NCBI RefSeq assembly: GCF_002936955.1
Contig: NZ_MPZM01000010.1
Span: forward strand, 1-64,000
Direction of reading: 5' to 3'
Source of the DNA: Oceanisphaera arctica
GTDB lineage: Bacteria > Pseudomonadota > Gammaproteobacteria > Enterobacterales > Aeromonadaceae
Length of the DNA stretch: 64,000 bases
The number at the start of each line of letters is the position of its first letter. Within the stretch, counting starts at the first letter, position 1. Positions 62,157 through 64,000 of the stretch are shown piece after piece. The notes below the pieces were generated by a model. That model saw only the letters and a list, made by a program, of their open reading frames with translations, had not been told where the DNA came from and ran no database searches. Position numbers and translations under genes: made by a program.

Positions 62157-62198
62157 GAAGCGACTTACCTGTCTACGAGTGAGAAAACAGACGCAAAA

Positions 62199-62270
62199 AT
62201 GCCGGAGCCATAATGCGCCATTGGGTTACACCCTTGTAACTCAATGAACGCAAAAGTAAAGCTCCGGCAT
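62199..62270 (-). terminator. Terminator after tauXY
   Basis: Outer arms ATGCCGGAGC/GCTCCGGCAT (10 bp, perfect), with an inner TTGGGTTAC/GTAACTCAA stem. On the minus strand the last arm is followed by TTTTGCG. The whole forms one nested 72-base structure. Confidence 0.75.
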
Positions 62271-62289
62271 CTCAGGCTGTTATCTCGGT

Positions 62290-63714
62290 TTACAAATGCT
62301 CGTCTTGCAGCTGGTACCACTGATACAGCATCCGTTGTCCCATCCGTCGGAAGGGAGAAAACAGGTGGCCCGGTAACGACGTATTGTAAATCGGTAATTC
62401 GAAGCCTTCCTTGATGCCCGCGACGCGCTGGGCCATGCGCCGACCGGCGTGGGCCGAGAACATGACACCATTACCGCCATAACCCAGGGCGTAGAATACC
62501 TGCTCTTTTTCATCAGGCTGAGCGATGCGCGGCATCATGTCGTGACTCACATCCACCCAGCCCCACCAGGAATAATCCACCTTGATGCCGTTGAGCGCCG
62601 GAAACTTGCGGTGCATACCGTCGATCAGCAACTGCAGGTGCTTGGGATTGGGCGCATCGCTGCCGGTAATGGAACTTCGGCTGCCAATCTGCAAGCGGTT
62701 ATCCGGCAGCTTGCGGTAATAATGACGCAAGGTGCGGGTATCGGTGATCACCTCGTTGGTCTGGAAATTACAGGCGGCAATTTCCTGATCCGTCATCGGC
62801 CGGGTAACCAGCGAGTTGGACAGTATCGGCATTATCTTGCTACGCAGACTCTGGTGCAAACCCTGAGAGGTATAACCGCCGGTCGCCACCGCCACGGCCC
62901 GGGCGCGAACTACACCGCCCGGCGTCTGCAAATAATGGATACCGTTTTTGGTTTCCCAGCCGGTGACAGGGCTGGACGGATGTATGGTCGCCCCCAGCTC
63001 CCGCGCCATGCGGTGATAACCATGAGCCAGCTTGAGCGGGTGCACACCGATGCCATCCGGCTCGTGCATGGCACCCACCGCCTCGGCCTCGTCGACATAG
63101 TTGCGGCTCAGGGTCGCCTTGTCGAGCATCTCGGTCTGGTAACCGAACTGATTCCGCAACACCTTGGCTTCGGCTTCCAGCTTGCGCATCGCCTTGTCCT
63201 TGTGGGCGATGTACAGGTGGCCACCCACCTGGGGATTACAGTCGATATTGCCGTCTTTGATCAGCCCCTTGAAGGTATCGAAACCTTCACGCACCTCTTC
63301 GTGCATCTTGCGGGCGGTATCCAGACCCCAGCGCTGTATCCACTGGGAACGGCTCAGTCGACCCGAGGCATTCTGGGCCTGGCCACCGTTGCGGCTGGTA
63401 CACCCCCAGCTGACCTGGTTGGCTTCCAGCACAGTAGCCTTGATGCCGTGTTCCTTTGCCAGGAAAAGGGCACAGGTCAGGCCGGTAAAGCCGCTGCCGA
63501 TGATGGCCACGTCCACATCCACATCCTGGGTGATGGGGCCGTCATCTTCCGGCGGCGTGCCGGCGGTGGCCACCCAATAGGTGGGTGCATACTGCTGGCC
63601 ACGCCCCGGCGTGGCCGCCACCAGCGGATCGTAGGTGGGATCATAGCTGTCCAGCACCTTCTTGGGCTGAGCCGGCTGGCGGAGGTCCGCCTGGGTTTTG
63701 TTGGCAATATCCAT
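62290..63714 (-). CDS. tauY: Taurine dehydrogenase large subunit-like FAD oxidoreductase
   Basis: 474 aa DAO-type flavoprotein. Rossmann FAD motif DVAIIGSGFTGLTCALFLAKEHG near residue 67, then the NGGQAQNASGRLS segment and a C-terminal FAD pocket YALGYGGNGVMFSAHAGRR. Related to gamma-glutamylputrescine oxidoreductase (PuuB), which is the main alternative. Assigned TauY because a TauX-like gene lies directly upstream and tauR, xsc and pta follow. TauXY deaminates taurine to sulfoacetaldehyde, reducing a cytochrome c-type acceptor. Confidence 0.85.
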   Translation of the reverse strand: MDIANKTQADLRQPAQPKKVLDSYDPTYDPLVAATPGRGQQYAPTYWVATAGTPPEDDGPITQDVDVDVAIIGSGFTGLTCALFLAKEHGIKATVLEANQVSWGCTSRNGGQAQNASGRLSRSQWIQRWGLDTARKMHEEVREGFDTFKGLIKDGNIDCNPQVGGHLYIAHKDKAMRKLEAEAKVLRNQFGYQTEMLDKATLSRNYVDEAEAVGAMHEPDGIGVHPLKLAHGYHRMARELGATIHPSSPVTGWETKNGIHYLQTPGGVVRARAVAVATGGYTSQGLHQSLRSKIMPILSNSLVTRPMTDQEIAACNFQTNEVITDTRTLRHYYRKLPDNRLQIGSRSSITGSDAPNPKHLQLLIDGMHRKFPALNGIKVDYSWWGWVDVSHDMMPRIAQPDEKEQVFYALGYGGNGVMFSAHAGRRMAQRVAGIKEGFELPIYNTSLPGHLFSPFRRMGQRMLYQWYQLQDEHL

Positions 63715-63755
63715 ATTCGTATTCCCCGGATGAAAGGTTGAAACCCTGGTGTGAT

Positions 63756-64000
63756 TTACTTGGGATCCAGCAGGGGACGGTCTTTACGGAAGGCCTGCTT
63801 CAACACCAGCTTGCCGTCCTTCAGAGTGAAGATATCGACACCATCGGCTTCGATACGCTTGCCATCCGGGCAGGTGGCACAGAAGGTCCACTGAGACACA
63901 CCCTTGTCGCCGGCGGCAAAGTGGCTGGTGTTCTGCCAGCTGACATCGGGATAGGTGGTCCACACCTTGACGAAGGCGGCGGCCACGGCGGCGGAGCCAT
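63756..64000 (-). CDS. tauX: Taurine dehydrogenase small subunit-like protein, partial
   Basis: C-terminal 80 or so residues only; the gene continues beyond the window (no start codon is needed inside it, although an in-frame GTG occurs at 63986). Single NTF2/SnoaL-like domain: AFVKVWTTYPDVSWQNTSHFAAGD, VSQWTF, and DGVDIFTLKDGKL. Matches TauX in layout and lies 41 bases upstream of tauY on the same strand. Ends in FRKDRPLLDPK. Confidence 0.85.
   Translation of the reverse strand, partial: GSAAVAAAFVKVWTTYPDVSWQNTSHFAAGDKGVSQWTFCATCPDGKRIEADGVDIFTLKDGKLVLKQAFRKDRPLLDPK

Overview
The window looks like a chromosomal segment of a marine or brackish gammaproteobacterium, most like the Oceanimonas/Zobellella/Oceanisphaera group of Aeromonadales. 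That placement is an inference from gene order and protein style, not from a database search. The evidence is the conserved order cca-uppP-folB-plsY-tsaD / rpsU-yqeY-dnaG-rpoD followed by tRNA-Ile(CAT), plus several organosulfonate genes and TRAP transporters typical of marine heterotrophs.

Layout. 1-10.4 kb: end of putA, a ~100-bp hairpin repeat, then housekeeping genes and the rpsU-yqeY-dnaG-rpoD unit with an internal terminator. 10.36-19.31 kb: an ~8.9-kb integrative element in the 3' end of tRNA-Ile(CAT). It is flanked by perfect 51-bp direct repeats and carries a tyrosine integrase, a DUF6387-like gene, an AlpA-like regulator, small regulators and a five-gene replication operon, together with a ~2.2-kb low-coding region rich in dyads. 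19.5-30.6 kb: a minus-strand sulfonate cluster with a divergent LysR gene. It holds a sulfolactate dehydrogenase-like gene, a symporter, an Asp/Glu-racemase-like gene, a TRAP transporter, a DegT-type aminotransferase, an HpsN-like dehydrogenase and a CuyA-like lyase. 30.6-35.4 kb: DUF2797, VOC, PhoD-like and AI-2E-family genes, and a second copy of the hairpin repeat. 35.5-41.4 kb: purine/allantoin catabolism (allA, uraD, puuE / uraH, NCS2 permease) and an exported M20 amidohydrolase. 41.4-49.4 kb: two UPF0325 paralogues, an aldehyde-dehydrogenase homologue lacking its catalytic residues, a SulP transporter and a cobS-cobT pair. 49.6-57 kb: a second TRAP system with a universal stress protein, and two near-identical NCS1 permeases. 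57-64 kb: pta, xsc, tauR, tauY and partial tauX for taurine dissimilation.

How the genes fit together. Two sulfonate routes ending in sulfite are visible. The taurine route is taurine -> sulfoacetaldehyde (TauXY) -> acetyl phosphate + sulfite (Xsc) -> acetyl-CoA (Pta). The second route would be 2,3-dihydroxypropane-1-sulfonate (DHPS) -> sulfolactate (HpsN) -> sulfopyruvate (SlcC-like) -> cysteate (DegT aminotransferase, inferred) -> pyruvate + ammonia + sulfite (CuyA). The aminotransferase and racemase steps are inferences from context. The integrative element and this cysteate-type cluster are the most rewarding parts of the window.
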